Assembly (NCBI RefSeq): GCF_963662885.1
Contig: NZ_OY760059.1
Coordinates: 496,001 to 560,000 of the forward strand
Source of the DNA: an uncultured Pseudodesulfovibrio sp.
GTDB lineage: Bacteria > Desulfobacterota > Desulfovibrionia > Desulfovibrionales > Desulfovibrionaceae
Length of the DNA: 64,000 bases
Direction: 5' to 3'
The notes beneath the pieces are model-generated. The model saw only the letters and a list, made by a program, of their open reading frames with translations, ran no database searches and was not told where the DNA came from. A program made the translations under genes and the position numbers. This document shows, piece by piece, positions 33,748-42,855 of the stretch (the first letter of the stretch is position 1; every line of letters starts with the position of its first letter).

Positions 33748-34497
33748 ATGAACACAGTATACCTCGATTGTTCCACGGGCGTGAGCGGCGACATGCTGCT
33801 GTCTGCCCTGAGCCATGCCCTGGAAGAATGGCGCGGGTCCGGCAGCGGGTTTGGTTTTCTGGAAAAGGAACTGTCCCGCCTCGGCCTGGACGGCTTTGGC
33901 CTGAAATGGTCGGACAAGAGCATTTCTGGCATAAAGACCAAGCATGTGGATGTGCTTCAGACCCGGGAACAGCCCTTGCGCCATTACACGGACCTGTGCC
34001 GGATCATCGAAGAGAGCGGCCTGGGCGGCCGGGCCAAGGAACGCTCCATTGAGGCCCTTCGCCTGTTGGGCCTGGCCGAGGCCAAGGTTCATGGCGTGGA
34101 TCTGGAGCAGGTTCACTTCCACGAGATCGGCGCTGTGGATACGCTTGCGGATATTTGCGGATCCATGCTCCTTCTGGATGCCTTGGAGGCCGAAAAGGTG
34201 GTCTGTAGCCCGGTGGATCTGGGGTCGGGATTCGTGCAGTGCGCTCACGGCAAAATGCCAGTTCCCGCGCCTGCTTGTGCCGAACTCGCCAAGGGGTTGA
34301 CCACCTTTGGTTCCGACTGCGGCATGGAACGGGCAACCCCCACGGGGCTGACCATTCTGCGGACTGTTGTGGACAGCTTTGGTTCGCTTCCCATGGGAAC
34401 CCTTCTCGGGGTGGGATACGGTTCGGGCGGACGCTCTTCCGACGAGCAGCCCACCTATGTTCGAGCCATGCTTTTGGAGAACGTTGCGGAAGGATAG
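33748..34497 (+). CDS. larC: LarC N-terminal domain (LarC1) only
   Basis: 249 residues. N-terminal YLDCSTGVSGDMLLSAL, the HFHEIGAVDTLADICGS block, SPVDLGSGFVQCAHGKMPVPAPA and the end GVGYGSGGRSSDEQPTYVRAMLLE match the first domain of LarC, which inserts nickel. Full LarC is about 400 residues; here the reading frame stops where LarC1 ends. In Lactobacillus, LarC2 is joined by a programmed frameshift, but no LarC2-like sequence follows in any frame: the next gene (34518) is a DUF3431 protein. Either LarC2 is elsewhere or the protein works alone. Confidence 0.85.
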   Translation: MNTVYLDCSTGVSGDMLLSALSHALEEWRGSGSGFGFLEKELSRLGLDGFGLKWSDKSISGIKTKHVDVLQTREQPLRHYTDLCRIIEESGLGGRAKERSIEALRLLGLAEAKVHGVDLEQVHFHEIGAVDTLADICGSMLLLDALEAEKVVCSPVDLGSGFVQCAHGKMPVPAPACAELAKGLTTFGSDCGMERATPTGLTILRTVVDSFGSLPMGTLLGVGYGSGGRSSDEQPTYVRAMLLENVAEG

Positions 34498-34517
34498 TCC
34501 ATGCAAGGAGTGTGAGC

Positions 34518-35183
34518 GTGCGTGACGACATCCGGGTGATCATAGCCAGATACAGAGAGGACGTGTCCTGGGCCGACTCTCTCGGGTGTGATCACGTGGT
34601 CTACGACAAAGGCGGCGATGGTGGACAAAATGTCCGTCCACTGCCGAATATCGGTCGTGAAGCCCACACGTATTTCACCCACATAGTCAACGAGTATGAC
34701 TCGCTCGCTCCACTGAACGTCTTCCTGCAGGGCGACCCTTTTGATCACATCGATGATCGTGGCCGAGCCACGGTCGAAACCTTGTGGAAGCAGCTTGAAG
34801 ATGTTGCGGATCGGGGCATGCCCTTCAAGGGATTGGCCTGGTTCAAGCTCAAGAGCGATGGTCTGGGCCGTCCGCACGACCTGCGCAAGCCCGAGAACCG
34901 TGGGCGTTGGGCCGGTTGGGGCCGAGACATTCCGGTGGGCGATATTTTCGAGCGCATCTTCAATGCGCCCATGCCTCGCGAGATCATCTGCCGCGCGCCA
35001 ACCGGGAACTTCTGCGTTACCGGGGAGCGCATCCGCACACGTCCCAGGGATTTCTACTCATTCTGTCTGCGTCTTATCGAGGCCGACCCTCACGACGAGA
35101 ACAACACGGGTCACGCCTTCGAGCGGCTCTGGCAGCATATATTCAACGGTAACACCGCCTGGAACCGCGACCGGTACGAGTAG
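34518..35183 (+). CDS. DUF3431-like protein
   Basis: 221 residues from a GTG with AAGGAG seven bases upstream. The sequence RVIIARYREDVSWADSL, HVVYDKGGD, LPNIGREAHTYFTHIVNEYDSLAPLNVFLQGDPFDH reads like the DUF3431 / glycosyltransferase-like fold found next to surface-sugar genes. A C-terminal WQHIFNG closes it. Biochemical role is unknown. It sits 20 bp after larC and 12 bp before the permease, so it is probably cotranscribed with the lar genes; a functional link is not evident. Confidence 0.7.
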   Translation: MRDDIRVIIARYREDVSWADSLGCDHVVYDKGGDGGQNVRPLPNIGREAHTYFTHIVNEYDSLAPLNVFLQGDPFDHIDDRGRATVETLWKQLEDVADRGMPFKGLAWFKLKSDGLGRPHDLRKPENRGRWAGWGRDIPVGDIFERIFNAPMPREIICRAPTGNFCVTGERIRTRPRDFYSFCLRLIEADPHDENNTGHAFERLWQHIFNGNTAWNRDRYE

Positions 35184-35195
35184 GAGAATCACGGA

Positions 35196-36416
35196 ATGCT
35201 GCCTCTGAACCTGACCATCGCCATCTCCTCGCTCTCAGCCCATAAGCTGCGGGCCGTGCTGGCCATGCTCGGGGTCTTTCTCGGCGCGCTTGCCTTCACC
35301 GGGGTGCAGCATGTCTCCAAGATCATGGTCCGCCAGGCTGAGCTGGAGACAGAAAAGCTCGGCCCCAACCTCTATGCCGTGCTGGCTGGGTCCATCCGCT
35401 TCACGCGTGGCGGTTCTATCCGCATGACCGGACATTCGCGTACCTTTGTACTGGCGGACGCCAATGCCCTGATGGACTCCGTGCCCTCGGTTCTGGACGG
35501 CACGCCCTTCGTTACTGCGACCATGGCCGTGCGAGGCAATGGCAACGCCGTTAACGCCCAGATCATGGCCTGCTGGCCAAACTATCAGGAAATACGCAGT
35601 TTCCGCCCGGAATCCGGTCGTTTCTTCAACTGGAAGGAAGTCGATGAGCGGGCCAAGGTCTGCGTGCTCGGGCGCAAGATCGCGGAGCGGCTGTTTGGCA
35701 AACCGGAAAAGGCCGTCGGTCGGGACATCTACATGTTCCGGGCCAGTTTCAAGGTCCTCGGGGTCATGGAGGAAAAGGGACGCGATGTTTCCGGCACGGA
35801 CCAGGATGAAGTCCTGCTCATGCCGATCACGACCTATATGCGCCGGGCCAGCAATCAGCGTTGGATTTCCGGTGTCTATCTCCGTCTGGCCAAGGACGCG
35901 GGGTTGGCCATGGTCAACGAGTCCGTGAACGCGATCATGCGCGAGCGGCACAAGATCGACCAGGGCGAGGACGATGATTTCAGCGCCATGTCTGCGGCCG
36001 ACGCCATCAAGCTGCAACGCCAGGCCCTGGAACTGATGACCACGTTGGGCGCCATCACCTCGACCATATCCTTTGCCGTGGGTGGGATGGGCATTCTGTC
36101 CATCATGATCCTGGTTGTCCGCTCCCGTCGGGTGGAGATCGGGGTGCGCCGCGCGGTGGGCGGACGCAGGCGCGACATCGTCCGCCAGTTCCTGTTCGAG
36201 TCCGGGCTCATGGCCGCTGTTGGCGGCGGGCTGGGCGTGACCGTGACGGTGCTTCTGGTCGTCATCGGCTGCACCGTGGCCAAGTTGCCGATCATCATCG
36301 ACCCGTCCAGTCTGACAACCACCCTGGTGGGCTCCTGCCTTCTCGGCGTTGTGGCCGGTGCCTACCCTGCCTGGCAGGCCGCGAACATCGAAATCCTCGA
36401 CGTGCTCAAGTCTTAG
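35196..36416 (+). CDS. FtsX/MacB-like ABC transporter permease without adjacent ATPase
   Basis: 406 residues. One N-terminal membrane helix (about 18-38), a large periplasmic MacB-like domain (about 40-275, with FRPESGRFFNWKEVDERAKVCVLG and the KAVGRDIYM segment), then three membrane helices (about 283-310, 335-365, 375-400) with IGVRRAVGGRRRDIVRQFLFES, the coupling loop of the FtsX family. Such permeases work in lipoprotein release or macrolide-type export with an ATPase of the LolD/MacB type. None is encoded next to it. Confidence 0.85.
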   Translation: MLPLNLTIAISSLSAHKLRAVLAMLGVFLGALAFTGVQHVSKIMVRQAELETEKLGPNLYAVLAGSIRFTRGGSIRMTGHSRTFVLADANALMDSVPSVLDGTPFVTATMAVRGNGNAVNAQIMACWPNYQEIRSFRPESGRFFNWKEVDERAKVCVLGRKIAERLFGKPEKAVGRDIYMFRASFKVLGVMEEKGRDVSGTDQDEVLLMPITTYMRRASNQRWISGVYLRLAKDAGLAMVNESVNAIMRERHKIDQGEDDDFSAMSAADAIKLQRQALELMTTLGAITSTISFAVGGMGILSIMILVVRSRRVEIGVRRAVGGRRRDIVRQFLFESGLMAAVGGGLGVTVTVLLVVIGCTVAKLPIIIDPSSLTTTLVGSCLLGVVAGAYPAWQAANIEILDVLKS

Positions 36417-36540
36417 GCTTAATGCTAAATAATACAGGTTGTTAATCTGTATTAACAGCAGGCTATACCTAGTTCATCTCCCCTCTCAGAAAATCTATTC
36501 TGGCAAATTCCATGAGAACCACCCTTTTGGGGGACCCTGG

Positions 36541-36595
36541 TTGACAGAATCTTGGAAGCAGAATACTGAACATGTTCAGTTGGTGAACGCGTTCA
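36541..36595 (+). promoter_or_regulatory. promoter and TetR operator of the efflux operon
   Basis: TTGACA (36541-36546), 17 bp, TACTGA (36564-36569). Over the -10 and start lies a perfect 16-bp palindrome ACTGAACATGTTCAGT (36565-36580), followed by a second perfect palindrome TGAACGCGTTCA (36584-36595). The shared half-site TGAAC suggests a tandem operator for the TetR protein encoded 21 bp on. Binding there would block initiation. Confidence 0.75.
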
Positions 36596-36616
36596 GCAAA
36601 ATTATGGAGGCGCAGG

Positions 36617-37246
36617 ATGGAGCGAGAGACATTGCGGGACCAGCGCAAGGCGGAGACGCGGCAGCGAATCCAGGATGCGGCTCGTCTGCTGATAGCGCGG
36701 GATGGATTCGAGGCAACGACCATGCGCGGTTTGGCCCGTGAAGCCGGGGTGGGTCTTGGCACCATCGCCCTACACTTTCAGGACAAGACTTCCCTGCTTT
36801 TTTCCGCGTTTTTCGATGAGATCAGCGAGGTCACGCGAAAGGCAATTGAGGGTTCTCCGAAGGACGTCCCGTTACGGGAACAATTTCAACATATGCTGCG
36901 GACAATGTACGGCTACTATGGTGAGCACACATTGTTTCTGCGGGCTGTCGTAAAAGAGGCTCTTTTCGCGACAGGCGAGTGGAAGGAGCGTTTCGATAGC
37001 CAGCTATCGGAGGCTGTGGACAAGGTTGCAGCGCTGGTCGAGGCGCGTAAGGCCACAGGCGAAGTCCGACCGGACGTTTCGGCACCGGATGTAGCCATGA
37101 TCTGCTGGTCCCTCTACTCTGCCGGGCTTATCGACGGACTGAACCGGGAGCTGTTCGACGCTGATGCATTGGTGCACGCGGTCATGGCACGGTTGGACAT
37201 TGTCCTGAACGGAGTGCTCGCGGGGTGCGGTCATGGAGCGAAGTGA
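36617..37246 (+). CDS. TetR/AcrR-family regulator (first of two)
   Basis: 209 residues. N-terminal HTH: RIQDAARLLIARDGFEATTMRGLAREAGVGLGTIALHFQDKTSLLFSAFF; the C-terminal part is an all-helical ligand and dimer domain. It sits directly behind a double palindrome, so autorepression is likely, and the operon leads on to an RND pump. Its stop lies 14 bases into the next gene. Confidence 0.88.
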   Translation: MERETLRDQRKAETRQRIQDAARLLIARDGFEATTMRGLAREAGVGLGTIALHFQDKTSLLFSAFFDEISEVTRKAIEGSPKDVPLREQFQHMLRTMYGYYGEHTLFLRAVVKEALFATGEWKERFDSQLSEAVDKVAALVEARKATGEVRPDVSAPDVAMICWSLYSAGLIDGLNRELFDADALVHAVMARLDIVLNGVLAGCGHGAK

Positions 37247-37742
37247 GATACAAAGACTTCCCGGCATGGAAGGCCTGCTTGAAGGAGCGGACCATGTGGA
37301 TGTGCACGTCATGGACGGGTCGGGCTCGGTCCTTGATCTGAGCGCTGACATTCTTTCCTACCGGCCCGGCTGGATGTCCGCCCTGTGGCGCGTCAGGGTT
37401 TGGCTTCTTCGGGCCTTGGGTCAGGGCGAACGGGCTGTACCCGGCCGACATGGATGGACCGGCGGGACCCTGCCCCGCTGCCCGGGCGATCAGGTCGGCT
37501 TTTTCTCCGTGGTTCGATCCGACGGAAAGACGCATTGGATCGCGGAAGGCAAGGAATCGCATCTGGAAGCGGTCATGGCTGTTTGCGGAACGCCGCTTTC
37601 CGACGGACAAATACGGTTCAGCGTTGTCACCGTGGTCCGCTATCACAACATGGCTGGGCGCATCTATTTCAATGTGATCAAGCTGTTCCACCATCTTGTG
37701 GTCCACGCGGCCATGCGTTGTGCATTGTCTGGTCAGGGGTAG
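37233..37742 (+). CDS. DUF2867-like protein
   Basis: 169 residues. N-terminal DHVDVHVMDGSGSVLDLSADILSYRPGWMSALWRVR and C-terminal VVTVVRYHNMAGRIYFNVIKLFHHLVVHAAM look like DUF2867 proteins, which have a START-like fold and are often fused to or near NAD-dependent epimerase-type proteins. Function is unknown. It overlaps the TetR gene by 14 bases and lies between the two regulators of the efflux operon. Family assignment is by overall pattern, moderately sure. Confidence 0.65.
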   Translation: MERSEIQRLPGMEGLLEGADHVDVHVMDGSGSVLDLSADILSYRPGWMSALWRVRVWLLRALGQGERAVPGRHGWTGGTLPRCPGDQVGFFSVVRSDGKTHWIAEGKESHLEAVMAVCGTPLSDGQIRFSVVTVVRYHNMAGRIYFNVIKLFHHLVVHAAMRCALSGQG

Positions 37743-37786
37743 CCGATGAGAGCCATCAGTCGGGTACATGGAGAAAGCGACAATTG

Positions 37787-37803
37787 TGTGAACGCTGTTT
37801 ACA
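37787..37803. promoter_or_regulatory. operator candidate for the second TetR gene
   Basis: TGTGAAC (37787-37793), GCT, GTTTACA (37797-37803): an inverted repeat with one mismatch per arm set, 19 bp before the second TetR start. A TGAAC half-site again occurs, and AGTGAACGGAG follows. It may bind either regulator. Confidence 0.5.
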
Positions 37804-37822
37804 CAGTGAACGGAGTTTGCTA

Positions 37823-38476
37823 GTGGCGGGCATGACCACGAAAAACAGACGGGAACGTGAAAGGGAAAAGATGCGGCGGCGCATTCTGGACGCGGCCAGA
37901 CAACTCTTTGTCAAAGAGGGGTTCGACAATGTCTCGCTGCGGCGCATCGCATCGCGCATCGAGTACAGCCCGGCAGCATTGTACCGCTATTTCCGGAACA
38001 AGAAGGAGATCCTCTCCGCCTTGCGCGAAGAGGGGTTCGCCAGCTTCGTGGAGCGGCAGGAGCGCTCCAGGGAGCGGTTCCCGGACCCGCTTGAGCGACT
38101 GCGGGCTGGAGCGCGCGAATATATCCGGTTCGCACTGGCGGAACCGGACCATTATCACCTGATGTTCAGCACCAGTTGCGGACAGGTGGACCTGGACGGG
38201 GAATGGGCCGCCAGCTCCTTGCGTTCCTTCAACATGTTCCGCGATCTGGTCATCGAATGCGCTGCCACCGGCAGATTCGGCGAGGTGGAGCCCGACGCCA
38301 TGGTCTTTGCCCTGTGGGGGCAGCTCCATGGCTTGGTTCATCTCATCGCCACCGGTCAGATGGCGGCATTGAGCAACGGCGCGGACCTGGATGCTCTGCT
38401 GGACCGGATCATCGGGTTCGGCCTGCGTCCGGGCCTCGGGAATCAGCAATCAACGCCGGAAGAAGAAAGGCGGTAG
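37823..38476 (+). CDS. TetR/AcrR-family regulator (second of two)
   Basis: 217 residues from the GTG at 37823, which has CGGAG seven bases upstream; an ATG at 37832 is the alternative. HTH: RRRILDAARQLFVKEGFDNVSLRRIASRIEYSPAALYRYFRNKKEILSAL. The C-terminal domain resembles TetR C-terminal type WHG (HYHLMFSTSCG, ALWGQLHGLVHLIATGQM). It is followed after 3 bp by the membrane-fusion gene, so it is part of the pump operon and a likely local regulator. Confidence 0.88.
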   Translation: MAGMTTKNRREREREKMRRRILDAARQLFVKEGFDNVSLRRIASRIEYSPAALYRYFRNKKEILSALREEGFASFVERQERSRERFPDPLERLRAGAREYIRFALAEPDHYHLMFSTSCGQVDLDGEWAASSLRSFNMFRDLVIECAATGRFGEVEPDAMVFALWGQLHGLVHLIATGQMAALSNGADLDALLDRIIGFGLRPGLGNQQSTPEEERR

Positions 38477-38479
38477 CTC

Positions 38480-39577
38480 ATGAAACGGATCGGAATATAT
38501 TTCATCACGCTGGCGCTGTTTGGCGCCCTGCTGCTCTCCGGTTGCGGTAACGACCGGCTCGGCGAGGCTGGCGAAGCCAAGGCCCCGGTGCCGGGGAGCG
38601 ATCTGGCCGAAGCCGCCCAGATGGAGGTTCCCACCCCTGCCCCGCCCAAACCGGTCTCCACGGAGACGTTTACGGTGCGGTCCGCGGACCGGCAATCCTC
38701 CCTTACCGGCTTTACCCGCGCCCGCAGCTCCATGAGCCTGGTGTCCGAGGAGTCCGGCCGGGTGGTCAGGGTTCTGGCCGATGTGGGCGACGCGCTCGGT
38801 CGCGACGGTCTGTTCGCCGAGCTGGATACCACCTTCATCAAGCTCGACCTGGCCACCAACCGCGCGGACCAACAACGCCTCAAGAGCGATCTGGATTACA
38901 ACAAGAAGGAGATGGATCGGTATCAGGCGCTGGTCAAGACCGACACCGCGCCCCAATCCACCCTGGACTCCAACATTCGCGCTCATCAGGCCGCCCTGCA
39001 GCAGCTGCGGGCCAAGCAGGTGGAGGAGGAAGTTCTTCTGGAGCGGCTGAAGCGGTTCAAGCTGGTCGGCCCTCCCGGCTGGAAGATCGTGGCCCGTGAT
39101 ATCGAGCCCGGCGAATGGGTCACCAAGGGCGAGACCGTGGCCGAGTTGGGACGCTACGACGTCCTGCTCGTGCCCTTTGCCCTGACCAGCGAGGAGTACC
39201 GCGCCCTCAAGGATATGGGGGACGCCGTAACCCTGCGCCTGACCGACCTGGGCGGCTCGGTGAAAGCCCGTGTGGCCCGTGTCTCGCCGGGCTTTGATCC
39301 GGTCACGAGAAAGATCAACGTGGACCTGGAGGTCACTAAGGGCGATTTCGAGTTCCGGGGCGGCATCCGTACCGAACTGGATGTGATCCTGCCCGATCCC
39401 GGCGGGGCCGTGGTCGTGCCCGCGTCTGCGCTGGTCAAGGCATACGAGGAGTATTTCCTGATGACTCCGGACGGGAAACGCGTCCGCGTGGTCCTGCTCG
39501 GCTCTGCGGGCGATGGCCTGCGTCGGGTTTCCGGCCCGGACGTGCGCCCCGGCGACGTTTTCCTCCTCCACCCCTAA
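38480..39577 (+). CDS. RND efflux periplasmic adaptor (membrane fusion lipoprotein)
   Basis: 365 residues. Signal peptide with lipobox LLSGCGND (Cys22), so it is anchored in the inner membrane by lipid. Then the barrel/lipoyl half FTVRSADRQSSLTGFTRARSSMSLVSEESGRVVRVLADVGD, an alpha-helical hairpin (about 120-190, RADQQRLKSDLDYNKKEMDRYQAL), the second lipoyl half, and a beta-barrel domain. It couples the RND pump to an outer-membrane channel. No outer-membrane factor gene is nearby, so a TolC-like protein must be shared. Confidence 0.9.
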   Translation: MKRIGIYFITLALFGALLLSGCGNDRLGEAGEAKAPVPGSDLAEAAQMEVPTPAPPKPVSTETFTVRSADRQSSLTGFTRARSSMSLVSEESGRVVRVLADVGDALGRDGLFAELDTTFIKLDLATNRADQQRLKSDLDYNKKEMDRYQALVKTDTAPQSTLDSNIRAHQAALQQLRAKQVEEEVLLERLKRFKLVGPPGWKIVARDIEPGEWVTKGETVAELGRYDVLLVPFALTSEEYRALKDMGDAVTLRLTDLGGSVKARVARVSPGFDPVTRKINVDLEVTKGDFEFRGGIRTELDVILPDPGGAVVVPASALVKAYEEYFLMTPDGKRVRVVLLGSAGDGLRRVSGPDVRPGDVFLLHP

Positions 39578-39595
39578 CCTCAGGGAAGACGAGCC

Positions 39596-42500
39596 ATGCA
39601 CAAGGATTCGCCCACACAGGCCCTTATCCGGTTCACCCTGGGCCAGAAGGTTTTTGTCAACCTCATGTTCGTCCTGCTCATGGTCGTGGGCGTGTTCTGC
39701 GTCATGGACCTGCCGGTGGAACGCTACCCGGACGTGCGCATGGGCAAGGTGGTCATTTCCGCCTTTCTGCCCGGGGCCAGCCCGGACGAGGTGGAGACCC
39801 TGGTCACGCGCAAGATCGAGGACGCGCTCGAGGATCTGGAGAACGTGGAGTTCATCCGCTCCCGCTCCTTCCGCCAGCGCTGCTCCATCATGGTCAAGTT
39901 CCTGGACGATACCGATTACGACAAGCTGTATGACGAGCTGCGCTTCAAGGTGTTGTCCATCCAGAACGACCTGCCCGACGATATGGACCCGCCCGATTTC
40001 ACGGTCATACGCGTGTCCGAGTGGCTGCCGGTCATGTCCGTGAACCTGCTCGGGGACCGCTCCAACCGGGCGCTCAGCCTCATGGCCGACGAGCTCAAAC
40101 TGCCCCTGCAGTCCATCCCCGGGGTCAAGGAAGTTCAGATAAACGGGGAGTACACCCGCGAGTTCCATGTGGCTCTGGACCCGGTCAAGATGATGCGCTT
40201 CGGGGTCACCTTCGACGAGGTGGGCCAGGCGCTGCAAGGTGCCAACGTGTCTGTCCCGGCGGGAGATTTCATCAGCGATTCCGGCGAGTACGTCATCGTT
40301 GTGGATGAAAAATTCCGGTCGCGTGACGAGGTCGCCCGGACCATTGTCCGGCGCGATCTGGACGGCTCCTTCGTGACCGTGGGCGATGTGCTGAGCGCGG
40401 CGGGCATGGACTACCGCGACCCGTTCGTGGTCTCGTCGGTCAACGGCAAGGACGCCGTGTCGGTCAAGGTTCTCAAGTCGCCCGAGGGCAACTCCCTGGA
40501 TATCGGGGCCGCGGTGGAAAAGGTGGTCGCAGATTTCAAGCCCGTGCTGGACAAGGAAGGCGTCCAGGCGGTGGTCACCCAGGACCAGCGCATCAACATC
40601 CGCGAGAACATCAACACGCTCGGTTCCAACCTGCTGGTCGGCATCGTTCTGGTCTGCGGCTGCATCTGGCTGGTCATGGGCTTCCGCAACGCCATGCTGA
40701 CCACCGTGGGCGTGCCCTTCTCCTTCCTGGTGACCATGATCATCATGTGGATCACCAACAACTCCATCAACGAGATCACCCTCTTTTCCTTTGTGCTGGT
40801 CAGCGGCATCATCGTTGACGACGCCATCGTGGTGGTGGAGAACATCTACCGCCACGTACAGGACGGCAAGGGACTGCGCGAAGCCGTGGTGGATGGGGCC
40901 AGCGAGGTGTTTCTGCCCGTTGTGGCGGCCACCTCCACCACCGTGGCCGCGTTCATGCCCATGCTGATCATGACCGGGTCCACCGGGGAGTTCTTCGCCC
41001 TGGTGCCCAAGGCCGTGTCCTTCGCCATCATCGCCTCCCTGGTCGAGTGTCTGGCCATCCTGCCCCTGCACTTTCTGGACTGGCCCGGGGCGGACAAGCT
41101 CGGACAACAGGCCAAGGAACATCTTCAGGCCCGCGACCCGCGTTTCATGGGCTGGCTGAAACGGGCCACCGACGCGGTCCTGCGCCGGACCCTGCGCCAC
41201 CGCTGGAAAACCCTGGGACTGGTGGTCGTGGCCTTCTTCCTGGCCGTGTTCATGCTCGGCGTCTCGGTTACCGGTGTCATGCCCCTGCTGCGCATCAAGT
41301 TCTTCCCGGACGAATACACCCTCTACTACGTATCCCTGGAAGGCCCGGTGGGAACGGACGTGTACACGGCATCCGACAAGGCCAAGGAGATATCCCGATC
41401 GCTCATGGCCCTGGGCCCCGGTACCACCAAGGCGTGTTCCGGCCTGGGCGGCATGGACATTAACGAGGACTACGAGAACATCTTCGGCCCCAACCGGGCC
41501 ATCGTCATCGTGGAGCTGCCCCGACAGGGCGAGCAGGACTTCGTGGACAACCCGGAAAACGACCCTCAGCTCCTTCTGGACGTCATTCGCGGGAAATTGG
41601 AACCCTTTGCCGCAGGCGGGTGGAAACTGCGCGTCTGGCCCGAACAGGGAGGCCCTCCGGCGGGCAAGGATGTGAACATCCGCGTGCTCGGCCCGGACCA
41701 GGACGCGGTCACCGCGCTGGAGGACGATGTCTTCAAATGGATACGGGCCAACAAGAAGCTCTCCCCCTACCTCGAGGATCTGGCTACGGACACGGGTACG
41801 GACAACCGTGTTTTCCGGTTCATTCCCGTACCGAGCCTGGTGGCCGAGTACGGCCTGACCCCGGCCCAGGTGGTTTCTCTGGCTGGCGGTATTCTGGATG
41901 GACGGTTCGTGGGCAAGTTCCGGGCGGCGGATGAGGACGTGGACCTGCGCATGAAGATCGACAAGCGGTTCCTTTCCACCCCTGAGGACGCTCTGGACAT
42001 TCCGATCCTGCAGAACGACACCGGGCCGGTGCGCGTGGGCGATCTGGCCGAGGTCAGGACCTACCGCGAGCCGGGCCAGCTCAACCGCTTCCAGGGGCAG
42101 CGGGCCGTGACGCTGACCGCCAACATTCGCGAGGGCGCGCCGGTCAGCGCGCCGAGCGTGGTCCACGACGTACGGACCTACTACCGGTCCATTCAGGACA
42201 ACTACCCCGGCGCGACCATCAGTTTCGCGGGCGAGTACGAGTCAACGGGCCGGTCCTTCACCTCGCTCATGTACGCCTTCTGCATCGCGCTGCTGGTCAT
42301 GTACACCATCCTGGCCTGCCAGTTCCAATCCTACGTCCAGCCGGCCATCATCCTGTCCGCCGTGGCGTTCGCCCTGATCGGCGTGGTCTTCGGGACCTTC
42401 CTGACGCGCTCCCTGTTCACGGTGAACAGCTTCATCGCCACCGTTGGCGTGGCCGGGGTCGTGGTCAACGACTCGCTGGTCCTGCTGGACTTCATCAACC

Positions 42501-42817
42501 GCCTGTACGCCAGGGGGTTTGAGCGGACCGAGGCTATTCGGGAAGCCGTGCGCGTCAGACTTCGCCCCATCCTTCTGACCACTCTGACCACCACTCTGGG
42601 CCTGCTGCCCATGGCGCTCGGCATCCCCTACTACTCCGTGGTCTGGGGAACCATGGCCACCACCTTCGTCACCGGCCTGTGCGTGGCCACGGCCATGACG
42701 TTGCTGGTCATGCCCCTGCTCTGGGACCTGGTCACACGGCGCAAGGAACGCAAGGACCGTAAACGGGCCGCCAGACAGGGCCTCGATTCCCCGGATGCGG
42801 AAGTCGGCAAAGTTTAG
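39596..42817 (+). CDS. RND (AcrB/MexB-superfamily) efflux permease
   Basis: 1073 residues. N-terminal amphipathic start and first helix (KVFVNLMFVLLMVVGVFCVMDLP), two large periplasmic loops, and twelve membrane helices in two sets. The proton-relay aspartate pair is in SGIIVDDAIVVVENIYRHV (helix 4), and the equivalent second-half segment is GVAGVVVNDSLVLLDFINRLY. Drug:proton antiport type of the inner membrane. Substrates cannot be read from sequence. Eighteen bases downstream of the adaptor gene and last in the operon. Confidence 0.93.
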   Translation: MHKDSPTQALIRFTLGQKVFVNLMFVLLMVVGVFCVMDLPVERYPDVRMGKVVISAFLPGASPDEVETLVTRKIEDALEDLENVEFIRSRSFRQRCSIMVKFLDDTDYDKLYDELRFKVLSIQNDLPDDMDPPDFTVIRVSEWLPVMSVNLLGDRSNRALSLMADELKLPLQSIPGVKEVQINGEYTREFHVALDPVKMMRFGVTFDEVGQALQGANVSVPAGDFISDSGEYVIVVDEKFRSRDEVARTIVRRDLDGSFVTVGDVLSAAGMDYRDPFVVSSVNGKDAVSVKVLKSPEGNSLDIGAAVEKVVADFKPVLDKEGVQAVVTQDQRINIRENINTLGSNLLVGIVLVCGCIWLVMGFRNAMLTTVGVPFSFLVTMIIMWITNNSINEITLFSFVLVSGIIVDDAIVVVENIYRHVQDGKGLREAVVDGASEVFLPVVAATSTTVAAFMPMLIMTGSTGEFFALVPKAVSFAIIASLVECLAILPLHFLDWPGADKLGQQAKEHLQARDPRFMGWLKRATDAVLRRTLRHRWKTLGLVVVAFFLAVFMLGVSVTGVMPLLRIKFFPDEYTLYYVSLEGPVGTDVYTASDKAKEISRSLMALGPGTTKACSGLGGMDINEDYENIFGPNRAIVIVELPRQGEQDFVDNPENDPQLLLDVIRGKLEPFAAGGWKLRVWPEQGGPPAGKDVNIRVLGPDQDAVTALEDDVFKWIRANKKLSPYLEDLATDTGTDNRVFRFIPVPSLVAEYGLTPAQVVSLAGGILDGRFVGKFRAADEDVDLRMKIDKRFLSTPEDALDIPILQNDTGPVRVGDLAEVRTYREPGQLNRFQGQRAVTLTANIREGAPVSAPSVVHDVRTYYRSIQDNYPGATISFAGEYESTGRSFTSLMYAFCIALLVMYTILACQFQSYVQPAIILSAVAFALIGVVFGTFLTRSLFTVNSFIATVGVAGVVVNDSLVLLDFINRLYARGFERTEAIREAVRVRLRPILLTTLTTTLGLLPMALGIPYYSVVWGTMATTFVTGLCVATAMTLLVMPLLWDLVTRRKERKDRKRAARQGLDSPDAEVGKV

Positions 42818-42855
42818 AGTAAATTTAGACTAATTTTAGAAAATCGGGATCAAGC

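Noticed and set aside
38450..42166. 1238-codon open frame antisense to the adaptor and RND genes
   Set aside because: Histidine/glycine-rich shadow of a GC-biased plus-strand gene; the plus-strand frames show full RND families with motifs and ribosome sites.
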